Part shown: positions 16,138 to 23,491 of the stretch, piece by piece
Layout: every line of letters starts with the position of its first letter
Numbering within the stretch: position 1 is the stretch's first letter
Origin: Psychrobacter immobilis
GTDB lineage: Bacteria; Pseudomonadota; Gammaproteobacteria; Pseudomonadales; Moraxellaceae
NCBI RefSeq assembly: GCF_904846285.1
Contig: NZ_CAJHAD010000001.1
Span: 310,001-374,000, forward strand
DNA length: 64,000 bases
Direction of reading: 5' to 3'
Notes under the pieces: model-generated
Databases searched by the model: none
What the model was told of the DNA's origin: nothing
Seen by the model: the letters and a program-made list of their open reading frames with translations, nothing else
Program-made: the position numbers and the translations under genes

Positions 16138-17106
16138 ATGGGATTAATGGATAAGCCAAAAAAAGATTTTGGAAGAGATCACGTATTTATTGATGATTTT
16201 ATTCTTTATTTAGCGTTTAAGTTGAAAGAACCAGTTGAAATTGTTATTTCATGGCTGCTATACAATGGTTTTGATAAGGATATAAATTCTTATGAAGTCG
16301 ATAAGCATTATCGAATACATAAAGGCGTACAAGTAGATGGAGTTGATAAGAATATAGATGATCTTTTTAATCAAATCAGCATAGATGGTTATTACTTTTA
16401 TATTGAATACTTAAACAACCACGAATATCATCATGAAGGCAAAGAAACGTTAGAGTACGATGAATATGAAGTAGTAAATAATAGCTTTTATCTAAATATT
16501 AATGATTTAGAGGATCTTGAATATATAGATAACCTTGACTTTAACGAGGCCCATCAATATAACTATGTAGTTTATTTATGCGACTCAGTGACGGCAAAGT
16601 TAACTGATATGAGCCTAGATATGCCTGTAAGAGCTTTTAGGCTAATTAATGACAGTCTATCTAAGCATGAGGAAATGTTAAAAGAAAGAAAACTGCTCTC
16701 TATTAATGATAAATATAAGCCTGTAGCACATGAGTCACTTAACTATGAAGGAATTAGAGCAGCAATTGAACGTATAGCTACTGGTGAACTTCTACCACAG
16801 GATATTAAAGAAGCTAAACAGGACAAAGAAAGCCATGATAATGAACCGCTAAATAGCAGATCACAAGATAGAAAGCTGATAGCGATTTTAGCTTTACTAC
16901 TTGCCAGTAAATCTAGCGCCTATACCATTGGCGACAACAAACCAAATGCTACTCAAATCAGCAAAGCTATTTATCAGTTTGCAATTGATGACTTAAAAAT
17001 AGCTGATGAAGATACTAATGGATTAAAAGCCAATATAGCTAAAATCAGCGAGTCTATTCAAGAATATACGGACATTCTTTACAAGCAACCTCTGAAAAAA
17101 TCCTAA
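16138..17106 (+). CDS. Element-encoded protein of unknown function
   Basis: This 322-residue protein is clearly richer in A/T and in Asp, Glu, Asn and Tyr than its neighbours. No enzymatic motif is recognised. The middle is acidic. Near residues 245-315, RSQDRKLIAILALLLASKS and a following helical stretch resemble the C-terminal domain of several mobile-element proteins of Proteobacteria, where a hydrophobic helix precedes a segment that counts off steps to a helix. That likeness is from memory and weak. ATGs occur at 16132, 16138 and 16147. TAAGG is 1 nt from the first and 7 nt from the second, so 16138 is chosen. It lies between int and the alpA-like gene. Confidence 0.6.
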   Translation: MGLMDKPKKDFGRDHVFIDDFILYLAFKLKEPVEIVISWLLYNGFDKDINSYEVDKHYRIHKGVQVDGVDKNIDDLFNQISIDGYYFYIEYLNNHEYHHEGKETLEYDEYEVVNNSFYLNINDLEDLEYIDNLDFNEAHQYNYVVYLCDSVTAKLTDMSLDMPVRAFRLINDSLSKHEEMLKERKLLSINDKYKPVAHESLNYEGIRAAIERIATGELLPQDIKEAKQDKESHDNEPLNSRSQDRKLIAILALLLASKSSAYTIGDNKPNATQISKAIYQFAIDDLKIADEDTNGLKANIAKISESIQEYTDILYKQPLKKS

Positions 17107-17201
17107 CTTTAACTTTAATTAATTAACTTTAATTTATAACAACACCCCACACCGCACAATAAGCCTTAACAACTTTCATCAACTGAATAGGAGTTAAGGC
17201 A

Positions 17202-17441
17202 ATGCCTAACACTACCCACGCAGCACCCCTCAATAAGCTAAACCTAGCTTACCTATTAGCGAACCCAAAAGAGCTATATCAGGTTAAGCAGATAGCCGAT
17301 GTATTCCAAAAACACCCTGAAACCATTAGACGCTGGATCAAAGCTGGCACGATAACAAAGCCGTTATCTATCAATGGCGTTTACTACTTCAAAGGTAGCG
17401 ACATTGTGGACTATCTAAACGCTACTAATGAGGGGATATAG
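17202..17441 (+). CDS. AlpA/MerR-like helix-turn-helix regulator or excisionase
   Basis: This 79-residue protein carries the HTH_17-type pattern: YQVKQIADVFQKHPETIRRWIKAG, then a short beta-wing with YYFKGSDIVDYL. Such proteins act as AlpA-like activators or as recombination directionality factors in satellites and islands. The position between int and the replication gene fits either role. An AAGG box precedes the ATG. The 95 bases upstream contain three AACTTTAA-type repeats, possible operators. It begins a tightly packed run of five plus-strand genes that ends with the DUF3987 gene. Confidence 0.75.
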   Translation: MPNTTHAAPLNKLNLAYLLANPKELYQVKQIADVFQKHPETIRRWIKAGTITKPLSINGVYYFKGSDIVDYLNATNEGI

Positions 17442-17443
17442 TC

Positions 17444-17680
17444 ATGGATAAGCCAAAACGCACTCAAAACCAAATCATTAAAGATCATCTTTTGACAGGC
17501 CAATCAATCACACGCTGGCAAGCTATCGAACTTTATAGAATAGCCACGCTACCCACTCGCATTAATCAGCTAGAAAATACAGGCTTAACCATACAGCGCA
17601 AGCGAGTAGATAAAGACGGCAAGCACTGGAACGTCTATTGGATTGATACGGATAATCTAGCTAATGGGGTGCAATCATGA
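17444..17680 (+). CDS. Small winged-helix DNA-binding protein
   Basis: This 78-residue protein begins 2 nt after the stop of the alpA-like gene. The pattern QIIKDHLLTGQSITRWQAIELY, then TRINQLENTGLTIQRK and a basic wing, is that of a short winged helix-turn-helix found in many phages. There it resembles host-replication or dosage regulators. No function has been shown. It is followed by a 4-nt overlap with the next gene, which indicates translational coupling. Confidence 0.6.
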   Translation: MDKPKRTQNQIIKDHLLTGQSITRWQAIELYRIATLPTRINQLENTGLTIQRKRVDKDGKHWNVYWIDTDNLANGVQS

Positions 17681-17937
17681 GCCAATCAAACGATAGATTA
17701 TTGAAGATAGCGGACACGCTCGAGCATATCAACGAGCAGCTAATTTTATTGTCAATTGATACCGAACATTACGCTATGGCATTGCAAGCCGTGCAGACAA
17801 ATGACCCCGTATCTCAAGGCGTTATTCAAGCAGTCATAGCTGCATTGTTTAGGGACTCACTATTTGCCACTGATGCAAGCGAACAGATGGACAGTGTGTT
17901 ATCAACGCCTGAAATGGAGGTGACGCGCTATGAGTAA
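17677..17937 (+). CDS. Small helical protein of unknown function
   Basis: This 86-residue protein has no recognised motif. It is largely predicted helical, with an acidic C-terminus (MEVTRYE). It overlaps the stop of the gene before by 4 nt and the start of the next by 8 nt. It is probably part of the operon that ends with the replication gene. Confidence 0.5.
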   Translation: MSQSNDRLLKIADTLEHINEQLILLSIDTEHYAMALQAVQTNDPVSQGVIQAVIAALFRDSLFATDASEQMDSVLSTPEMEVTRYE

Positions 17938-18130
17938 AGATAACAAAGACAAGCTAAAAGCCCGTGACAAAGCACACAGACAGCCTCAGCAACGCAAGTA
18001 TATTAACCGTGCTTTTATCGTTTACATGCTGCTAATGACAATTTTATTTTCATTGTTACTTATACCATCATGCCAGCAAGCCAAAGAGCAAGGGGTAACT
18101 TATGAGCAGCGAGGGGGTAATCATGAGTAA
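17930..18130 (+). CDS. Small single-pass membrane protein
   Basis: This 66-residue protein has a basic N-terminal 30 residues, then one hydrophobic helix (about 27-45, YMLLMTILFSLLL). It ends in a short polar tail with a Cys after the helix. A strong GGAGGTGA box stands before the ATG, inside the gene before. Its stop lies just inside the start of the next gene. Possible roles such as a holin-like, lysis or exclusion protein are guesses. Confidence 0.55.
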   Translation: MSKDNKDKLKARDKAHRQPQQRKYINRAFIVYMLLMTILFSLLLIPSCQQAKEQGVTYEQRGGNHE

Positions 18131-20228
18131 TACAGACAAAGCAAAGCCCCAAGCTGATGACAAGGGGCTAAGCAATTTACTAGGCATTTCAAAGCAAACT
18201 ACAGATAAGATTATAGCAAATGATGAAGTATTAACCAGCCTTATAGCACTAGGTCAAGGCGATAAGCTAAGACAGTTTGATGATACTTTTAGTGTAGCAG
18301 GTGAATTTATTAATACCGCTGGCAAGGTGGCTATGGTATTAAGCAATAACTTGCACCAGCCAGCCAATATCGGTATTTACACGCCTAATAGTGATAAACC
18401 TATAGAGGTAACCGACCCAAGCCAGCCATGCGCTTTTGTTATTGGCAGTCTTAACCTAGATAGTGAATGGTATGCAGTAAAGAGCCTAGCTGAGGGCATA
18501 GAGCTATACAGGCAGCTAGCCAGCCAAGGGCTAAACGTCACTATTTTAGTGAGTATTAACCCCTTTCATTTTAATAATATGGTCAAGCATTTTGCTGAGG
18601 TTAAGCAAGTTATCGTTACTGCTACCATAGATAAAAAAGATGAGATCACAAAGCCACTGCTAGGAGTAAACGTCAAAGCTATTATTACTACTTTTGACTT
18701 GCTGCTATCATTTGACAATCACCAGACGCTTGATGATGTTTTGAGCGACCCTGACACGATCATAAAAGACTTATTAGCGGAGGCATGGGAAAAGCTAGGC
18801 GATATTGCAGACCAACACACCAAAGCCACACCCTATCCAGTAGAGGCATGGGGCAAAGATGGGCAAGTACTAAGAGATGCTTTAACGGCTATTATCTATC
18901 ATGCACAAGTACCGCCAGCAATGGCAGGTCAATGCATGCTAGGGGCTTTAGGTACTATTATTCAGCAATATATTAACGCCCCTTATGCGTTAGGTAATAA
19001 GTTTATGCCAGCCTCGCTATTTTTACTCACTGAGGCAGAAAGCGGAGGCGGTAAAAGCAGAACGGTAGACTTTACCCATAAAGAGCTATTCAGTTATCAA
19101 AATGACAAGCGCAAAGAATACCGAACTTTGCTAGATGAATGGCTTGCGCAAAAAGCCAGCACCCCAAAAAAAGATTTAGAGCTATGGTTACTTGAAAACC
19201 CCAAGCCTAAGCAAACGATACTTTTGGTTAAGTCTGGCACTATCCAAGGATTTTTAGACAATATGCTGATCGGTAATACCACCGATATAGCATGGTCAAC
19301 GGCTGAGGCAGCCCTATTTTTAAGTGGTCATAGCTTAACCAGTGACACCGCCAAAAGTAACATTAGCCAGATATGTGACATATGGAGTAGTGGCTCGTTT
19401 GATAGGCTGCTATCCCCTCGATATGACACCATAGAGCAAAACAGCATGAATGGGGTTAGGTTTATCCTAGACTTGCAAGGACAGCCACCAGTAATCGCAC
19501 CAGCGTTAAATGATGAGGCTATGAACGGTCAAGGATTGTTACCTCGCTTTTTATTTGCCTTTCCTGACAATATGAACGGTAAGATAGTTTATAACACTGA
19601 TGAACGGCTAGACGCTAAACCCGAGCAAGACCCAAGATTGCAGGCTTACTGGCAAAGGTGCAGAACGCTGCTAGACCCCATTGCTGATAGTGTAGATAGA
19701 GATAATGAGGGCAATATTATCCGCTTTAATATGCCCTTTAAGGATAGGCAGGCTAGAAAGGCTTTAGCCAATTATCAAACCGATAAAGAAAGCCAGTTAT
19801 GCAAAGGTGGTAAGTTAGAGAAATACGCAAGCTATGCCAGACGCTTACATGAAAATGCTAGCCGTATCGCCTCAATACTCGCTTACTTTGATGGTAGACG
19901 CGTTATATCAGCTGATGATATACATAGAGCATCAAAATTGACTGACTACTCTATAAGCGAACGCATGCGATACACGGACAAACCCCAAGCTGGTGACAAT
20001 GACGCTCAAAAGCTAATCAGCTGGCTAGTGAAATACTGTAATAGGCAATCTATTAAAGAACTGGCTTACTCAACGGCTCAAAGCAAAGTTACCCCTAAGC
20101 ATTTACGGCAAAAGCATAACTTTGAATTGATAGCTGAGGTATTAGAAAGCGAGGGCTATATTAAGATCATAACCAATGGCAGGGCTAGAACCATACAAGT
20201 AAGACCTGAGTTATTAGAGGCTAGATAA
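18123..20228 (+). CDS. DUF3987-family replication protein (primase/helicase-like)
   Basis: This 701-residue protein carries a DUF3987 domain from about residue 240. It has a P-loop (GGGKS; Lys about 311) in TEAESGGGKSR. The middle and C-terminal parts hold ISQICDIWSSGSFDR and QGLLPRFLFAFP, both typical of this family of helicase-like replication proteins from phages, satellites and plasmids. The N-terminal region (about 100-195) is where a TOPRIM primase domain would sit, but only a weak trace is seen. The frame is open from 18102; AGGGGG precedes the ATG at 18123, so that is the start. Probably the replication initiator of the element. Confidence 0.78.
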   Translation: MSNTDKAKPQADDKGLSNLLGISKQTTDKIIANDEVLTSLIALGQGDKLRQFDDTFSVAGEFINTAGKVAMVLSNNLHQPANIGIYTPNSDKPIEVTDPSQPCAFVIGSLNLDSEWYAVKSLAEGIELYRQLASQGLNVTILVSINPFHFNNMVKHFAEVKQVIVTATIDKKDEITKPLLGVNVKAIITTFDLLLSFDNHQTLDDVLSDPDTIIKDLLAEAWEKLGDIADQHTKATPYPVEAWGKDGQVLRDALTAIIYHAQVPPAMAGQCMLGALGTIIQQYINAPYALGNKFMPASLFLLTEAESGGGKSRTVDFTHKELFSYQNDKRKEYRTLLDEWLAQKASTPKKDLELWLLENPKPKQTILLVKSGTIQGFLDNMLIGNTTDIAWSTAEAALFLSGHSLTSDTAKSNISQICDIWSSGSFDRLLSPRYDTIEQNSMNGVRFILDLQGQPPVIAPALNDEAMNGQGLLPRFLFAFPDNMNGKIVYNTDERLDAKPEQDPRLQAYWQRCRTLLDPIADSVDRDNEGNIIRFNMPFKDRQARKALANYQTDKESQLCKGGKLEKYASYARRLHENASRIASILAYFDGRRVISADDIHRASKLTDYSISERMRYTDKPQAGDNDAQKLISWLVKYCNRQSIKELAYSTAQSKVTPKHLRQKHNFELIAEVLESEGYIKIITNGRARTIQVRPELLEAR

Positions 20229-20482
20229 GGGAAAGCTAGGAAAATAGGAAAACGATAACTAGAACGCTTGCCATGCATGCACTAGCCAGCTTTCCTAAAT
20301 ATTAACCTACTAGGCAAGTGGGGAAAGTCAAAAGCTAACCAGCTGCTAACTTTCCTTGTTTGCCTTTTTATATTTATAAGGGAAAACACTATAAGCCATA
20401 TACACCAATGCTTTAGTAACTCACTTTCCTACTTTCCCCATTTTCCCGACTTATGGATATATAAATAAATTAAAGGTTTTCA
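20229..20482. repeat. GGAAA/TTTCC-rich gap, candidate origin
   Basis: Ten copies of a GGAAA core lie in about 220 bp: plus orientation at 20230, 20239, 20247, 20321 and 20381; minus orientation (TTTCC) near 20290, 20350, 20424, 20432 and 20442. Two are the arms of an 8-bp inverted repeat (GGAAAGCT and AGCTTTCC). It lies directly behind the replication gene. Function as an origin is inferred from the repeats and place. No coding sequence is present. Confidence 0.45.
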
Positions 20483-20905
20483 TTAATCTATTGTAAAACC
20501 ACCACCATATTGTGGAGTGATAGTTGTCATGCTACCAGTGCTGGAATTATATGAGTTAGAGCCACCACCATATCGAGGAGTAGTTGTTATGGAAGTACCA
20601 GTGCTAGAATCATATGAGTTAGAACCACCGCCATATCGAGGAGTAGTTGTTATGCTACTACCAGTGCTGGAATTATATGAATTATAACCGCCACCATATC
20701 GTGGGGTGTGTGTCGTGCTACTACCAGTGCTGGAATTATATGAATTATAACCGCCACCATATCGTGGGGTGTGTGTTGTGTTACTACCGGTATTAGAGTC
20801 ATAGCAGTTGTAACCACCACCATATCGTGGACTACATCTTTCCTGAGCAAATGCAGGAACTGAGGCAAAAACTAATAAAGAACTAATGATAAAGAATTTA
20901 TTCAT
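20483..20905 (-). CDS. Secreted protein with 21-residue YGGG tandem repeats
   Basis: This 140-residue protein starts with a clear signal peptide (cleavage about residue 20, after PAFA). The rest is about five and a half copies of a 21-residue unit built around TPRYGGGxNSYxSSTG. In DNA this is a 63-bp tandem repeat. The repeats suggest a beta-rich structure; no known function. It is the only minus-strand gene in the element and has its own upstream region (20906-21097). It is probably cargo, comparable to phage morons. The first unit has two Cys residues (ERC, NCY) that could form a disulfide. Confidence 0.72.
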   Translation of the reverse strand: MNKFFIISSLLVFASVPAFAQERCSPRYGGGYNCYDSNTGSNTTHTPRYGGGYNSYNSSTGSSTTHTPRYGGGYNSYNSSTGSSITTTPRYGGGSNSYDSSTGTSITTTPRYGGGSNSYNSSTGSMTTITPQYGGGFTID

Positions 20906-21097
20906 ATATGAAACCTTAGTGATTTTGTCAAGATGACTAAATTAATTTGTACTATAGATAGTATTATACAAACCAACTAAAGTATACAAATTAGCAATCA
21001 ATGCGATAGATATAACTATGTTTTATGCAATAGCTCTTAATCACATAGTTCCTTTGTAATGTTATAATATAACAAATTAGTTAATGATTTAGATAAC

Positions 21098-21586
21098 ATG
21101 CCAGCACTTGCCACAACTCACAGCTTAAACGACTACGCTAAATTACCTATATCACGCTATCGTGAGCAGCTAAGACAAGGTAATGCTCAAAGTATCGAAG
21201 TAAGCTACACCCATCGCAGCAAACCCTATCAATACTCTATTCAGCTAACAAAAACATCATGCAACTATGGCGGTCATCGTTACTGGTGGCTATGCCCTAA
21301 GTGTTATCAAAGAACATCGACCTTATATTGCGCTGGCTTGTATGTTTGCCGTCATTGCATTGGTGCAAACTATGGGAGTCAGTTACAGCAACCGATTGAC
21401 CGCGTATTCAGTCGTGCTGATACCATTAGACAGCGTTTAGGGTGGCAATCAGGCATTGCATACGGCAACGGCTCAAAGCCAAAAGGCATGCACTCAAAGA
21501 CGTTTGATAGGCTAGTGAATGAGCATGACAGACTGACTGCTAAGATATGGCAATCAACACTCGATAAACTAGGTTGCACCAGTTGA
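21098..21586 (+). CDS. Zinc-ribbon protein of mobile elements, function unknown
   Basis: This 162-residue protein has two Cys pairs (CPKC near residue 66, CRHC near residue 86) that would form a zinc ribbon. It is surrounded by aromatic residues (RYWWLC, GLYVCRHC). The later part has a basic helix (RADTIRQRLGW) and the motif KPKGMH. A family of such proteins occurs in prophages and islands of Proteobacteria without a known role. The Shine-Dalgarno is weak. It begins the second plus-strand block and is followed 9 nt later by the first TerS-like gene. Confidence 0.6.
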   Translation: MPALATTHSLNDYAKLPISRYREQLRQGNAQSIEVSYTHRSKPYQYSIQLTKTSCNYGGHRYWWLCPKCYQRTSTLYCAGLYVCRHCIGANYGSQLQQPIDRVFSRADTIRQRLGWQSGIAYGNGSKPKGMHSKTFDRLVNEHDRLTAKIWQSTLDKLGCTS

Positions 21587-21595
21587 GGCTAACAA

Positions 21596-21850
21596 ATGAG
21601 AATACCTGATTTAAATGACCTGATAGCAGACTTACAGACAGCAAAGCAGATAGCGATTGATGACCGCAATCCAAACGCCATAGTCACAGCCACAATGAGC
21701 CAAGCCAAGTTACTAGGCATGGATAACATGAGGGACGTAACGCCAAACAGTAATATAAAATCAGGACTAGGACATTTTTACGGACGCATTCCTGAGCTAA
21801 CACCTGAGGCAGCACTGGCAATCAGTAAGCGATTAGATGAGGAGTATTGA
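21596..21850 (+). CDS. TerS-like small protein A
   Basis: This 84-residue protein begins with DLNDLIADLQTAKQIA. It contains the core AIVTATMSQAKLLGMD near residue 28, then a Pro-rich middle and a helix (LTPEAALAISKRL). The core recurs in the next two genes and resembles the C-terminal module of some phage terminase small subunits (ATMSKAKLLGLDK-like). It lacks the N-terminal DNA-binding HTH of a normal TerS. A GAGG box lies before the ATG. The stop is 3 nt before the next ATG, so the three form an operon. Confidence 0.6.
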   Translation: MRIPDLNDLIADLQTAKQIAIDDRNPNAIVTATMSQAKLLGMDNMRDVTPNSNIKSGLGHFYGRIPELTPEAALAISKRLDEEY

Positions 21851-21853
21851 ACC

Positions 21854-22096
21854 ATGAGCAGATTGACGCTCGATGACCTACTTGACCAGTTAGAACAGGC
21901 AAGGCAAATGGCGATAGAGGAACGCAAGCCCACAGCCATGATACAAGCCACTGCTACTATGGCAAAGCTGACAGGACTTGATAAGCCAGTGATTAAAGAC
22001 GTTGAGCCGATAGCAAACAGACCTACAGTGATAAGGTTGGTTGCAGGTGTATCACCTGAGGCAGCAAGCCAAGCCTATAAAAATATTATGGGGTAA
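21854..22096 (+). CDS. TerS-like small protein B
   Basis: This 80-residue paralogue of the genes on either side shares the pattern LDDLLDQLEQARQMAIEERKPTAM, then ATATMAKLTGLDK. The C-terminus differs from A and C, with a Pro-rich stretch and VSPEAASQAY, close to the PEAA helix of A. A GAGGAG box inside the stop of gene A provides the ribosome site. No HTH is visible. Function as a packaging-related protein is inferred from the shared core only. Confidence 0.6.
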   Translation: MSRLTLDDLLDQLEQARQMAIEERKPTAMIQATATMAKLTGLDKPVIKDVEPIANRPTVIRLVAGVSPEAASQAYKNIMG

Positions 22097-22099
22097 AGA

Positions 22100-22315
22100 A
22101 TGAAAATAAGTATTGATGACCTGATGACAGAATTAGACGATGCTAGATTGACCGCTAAGGCTAATGGACAGGCGTCTGCTATGGTTGCTGCTACGATGAG
22201 CAAAGCAAAGCTACTGGGGCTAGATAAAGGTCATAGTGATAAGGACAGCGAGGTAATGCCCGTTAAAATCGTTATTCAAACGGTGGACGCTCGCAATCCT
22301 GATAGAGTGTGTTAG
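22100..22315 (+). CDS. TerS-like small protein C
   Basis: This 71-residue protein is the shortest of the three paralogues. It has IDDLMTELDDARLTAKANGQ and AMVAATMSKAKLLGLDK, the clearest match to the terminase-like core. The C-terminus ends in VKIVIQTVDARN, which looks like the end of some phage terminase small subunits. GGGG of the previous stop region acts as ribosome site, with 3 nt between the genes. It is the last gene of the element before attR. Confidence 0.62.
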   Translation: MKISIDDLMTELDDARLTAKANGQASAMVAATMSKAKLLGLDKGHSDKDSEVMPVKIVIQTVDARNPDRVC

Positions 22316-22418
22316 TTTTCGGACACGTTAGAGGGGGGTATTGTTTGGTATATTTACGCTCGAACCAACGGACACCCCACCTATTGCCACGCGCAAAATA
22401 AAAGCCGTTTTAAAAATA

Positions 22419-22518
22419 GGTTAAAGCGGTCAGCACAGCCGAACCCTTAAAGCGTATAGCTTAGCGTCTATAATTGGTTAAAGCGGACAGGTTAAGAAGT
22501 TAAGAAAAGTTAAAGCAG
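22419..22518. repeat. TTAAAGC-type short repeats in the right end
   Basis: GGTTAAAGCGGTCAG (22419-22433) and GGTTAAAGCGGACAG (22476-22490) are near-identical and 57 bp apart. Related TTAAAGC stretches occur at 22447 and 22510. No gene is found between 22316 and 22774. Binding sites for an element protein are possible. Confidence 0.4.
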
Positions 22519-22612
22519 AAAGCAATAACTAAACTTTTAATTACGCGCGCGCAAAAATATGCATATGGCAGCGGTCATTACTAATAAAGAGCTAAACAAT
22601 CACACCGCCCTA

Positions 22613-22665
22613 TGGCCACCAGTAAGCATAGGTAACTATGAAAATGGCTACCAAAATGGCTACCA
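22613..22665 (+). repeat. TGGCTACCA arm-type repeats next to attR
   Basis: Perfect copies begin at 22645 and 22657, 12 bp apart as in the left-end pairs. A one-mismatch copy (TGGCCACCA) lies at 22613, 32 bp before the pair. They match the repeats between attL and int, so both ends probably bind the same recombination protein. Confidence 0.6.
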
Positions 22666-22718
22666 ATAAATATTATTATTGAAATATAAACAATAAAAAC
22701 AATGACTTAGGTATAAGT

Positions 22719-22744
22719 AAAAGACTGGCAATGACCAGTCTTTT
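22719..22744. repeat. attR: right 26-bp direct repeat and terminator of the next gene
   Basis: Identical to 14443-14468. On the minus strand it lies 30 nt after the stop of the small Cys protein, followed by a U-run, so it works as its rho-independent terminator. Integration in this site leaves a full terminator on both sides. Confidence 0.85.
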
Positions 22745-22774
22745 GTATTTTGTAGCAAGTATTTTTTAAGTAGC

Positions 22775-23104
22775 TTATGCGGGTTTTTGTGGCTGCTTTA
22801 AATCCAAGCCAACCGTGCACTGCTGCAAGTCTTTTTGCATTTTTTTCACATAAGGTAAGCTTGATGGGTCTTTTTTATCTTGCGCGTAGCTTTCGATTTC
22901 CCACATCTGACCGATGGTCATATTGCTGCGGACACCGATGGTGCATTTGCATAGTTTGGTCGCCGTATTTTTGTCAGCGACTTTATATTTGACCGCGCCA
23001 TTGACACAGGTATTGATATTAGCCTGTTTGATATCGGCAGCATTTGCTTGTGGCAATGCAAACAGAGCAGCTAGGGCTAGGGGTAATACGGGCAAAAACT
23101 TCAT
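22775..23104 (-). CDS. Small secreted four-Cys protein
   Basis: This 109-residue precursor has a signal peptide ending ANA (mature protein from about residue 23). The mature part has four Cys (NTCVNG, KLCKCTIG, QQCTVG), probably paired in the periplasm. No family is recognised with certainty. ATGs occur at 23110 and 23104; the AGAGG box abuts the first and is 6 nt from the second, so 23104 is chosen. It is a chromosomal gene whose terminator is the integration site of the element. Confidence 0.65.
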   Translation of the reverse strand: MKFLPVLPLALAALFALPQANAADIKQANINTCVNGAVKYKVADKNTATKLCKCTIGVRSNMTIGQMWEIESYAQDKKDPSSLPYVKKMQKDLQQCTVGLDLKQPQKPA

Positions 23105-23491
23105 AAACATCCTCTACGGGTCGCGTCGATTTCTCAGATTTTTTTATAAAAATCTTGGTCGTTTTATTTTGTCACTTTTTAAATTAATAGATCTAATTAA
23201 TAGTGTTTTTAATGATTTTGTCACTCATGTTATAACGTCTATAGATAAATATATAGGAAATTTTCTATGTATATATGACTCATTATATTTACCTAACCAT
23301 GAGCAGTTAACAGTCGTCACTGATATAGTCGCCCATACCATAGCAAGGAAATCGCTTAAAATACAACGGCAGCGTGCTGTGTTAATGCAAGCAAATGTTG
23401 CGCAAATGTTTAATGGGCTTTTGCTTAAAGGCAATTATACTCTTACTTTAAGATAGCTATAAGCCTGTTTTTACAGTATTTATTAATACTA
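23105..23491. other. Intergenic stretch without recognised features
   Basis: 387 bases, AT-rich. The left edge holds the ribosome site and presumably the promoter of the Cys protein gene. I see no RNA gene, strong hairpin or convincing reading frame in the rest; the open frames here have no ribosome site. Confidence 0.5.

Larger units (their letters stand above)
14443..22744. mobile_element. Integrated satellite-like mobile element (about 8.3 kb)
   Basis: Bounded by a perfect 26-bp direct repeat (14443-14468 and 22719-22744). It starts with a P4-type integrase gene directly inside the left end. It then carries a putative regulator block, a DUF3987 replication-type gene, a repeat-rich gap, a secreted cargo gene on the other strand, a zinc-ribbon gene and three small terminase-like paralogues. 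Gene packing inside is dense, with ATGA-type overlaps, unlike the flanks. There are no structural phage genes and no transposase. The flanking genes bcp and the small secreted Cys protein would be neighbours without it. Known parallels are P4-like satellites and PICIs; the family is inferred from layout. Confidence 0.85.

Noticed and set aside
20483..20905. 63-bp tandem repeats as a possible CRISPR array
   Set aside because: Repeats are contiguous, in frame and encode a 21-residue protein unit; no spacers.
22914..23456. 180-codon plus-strand frame
   Set aside because: It overlaps the small Cys protein gene in antisense, has no ribosome site, and its translation shows no family features.
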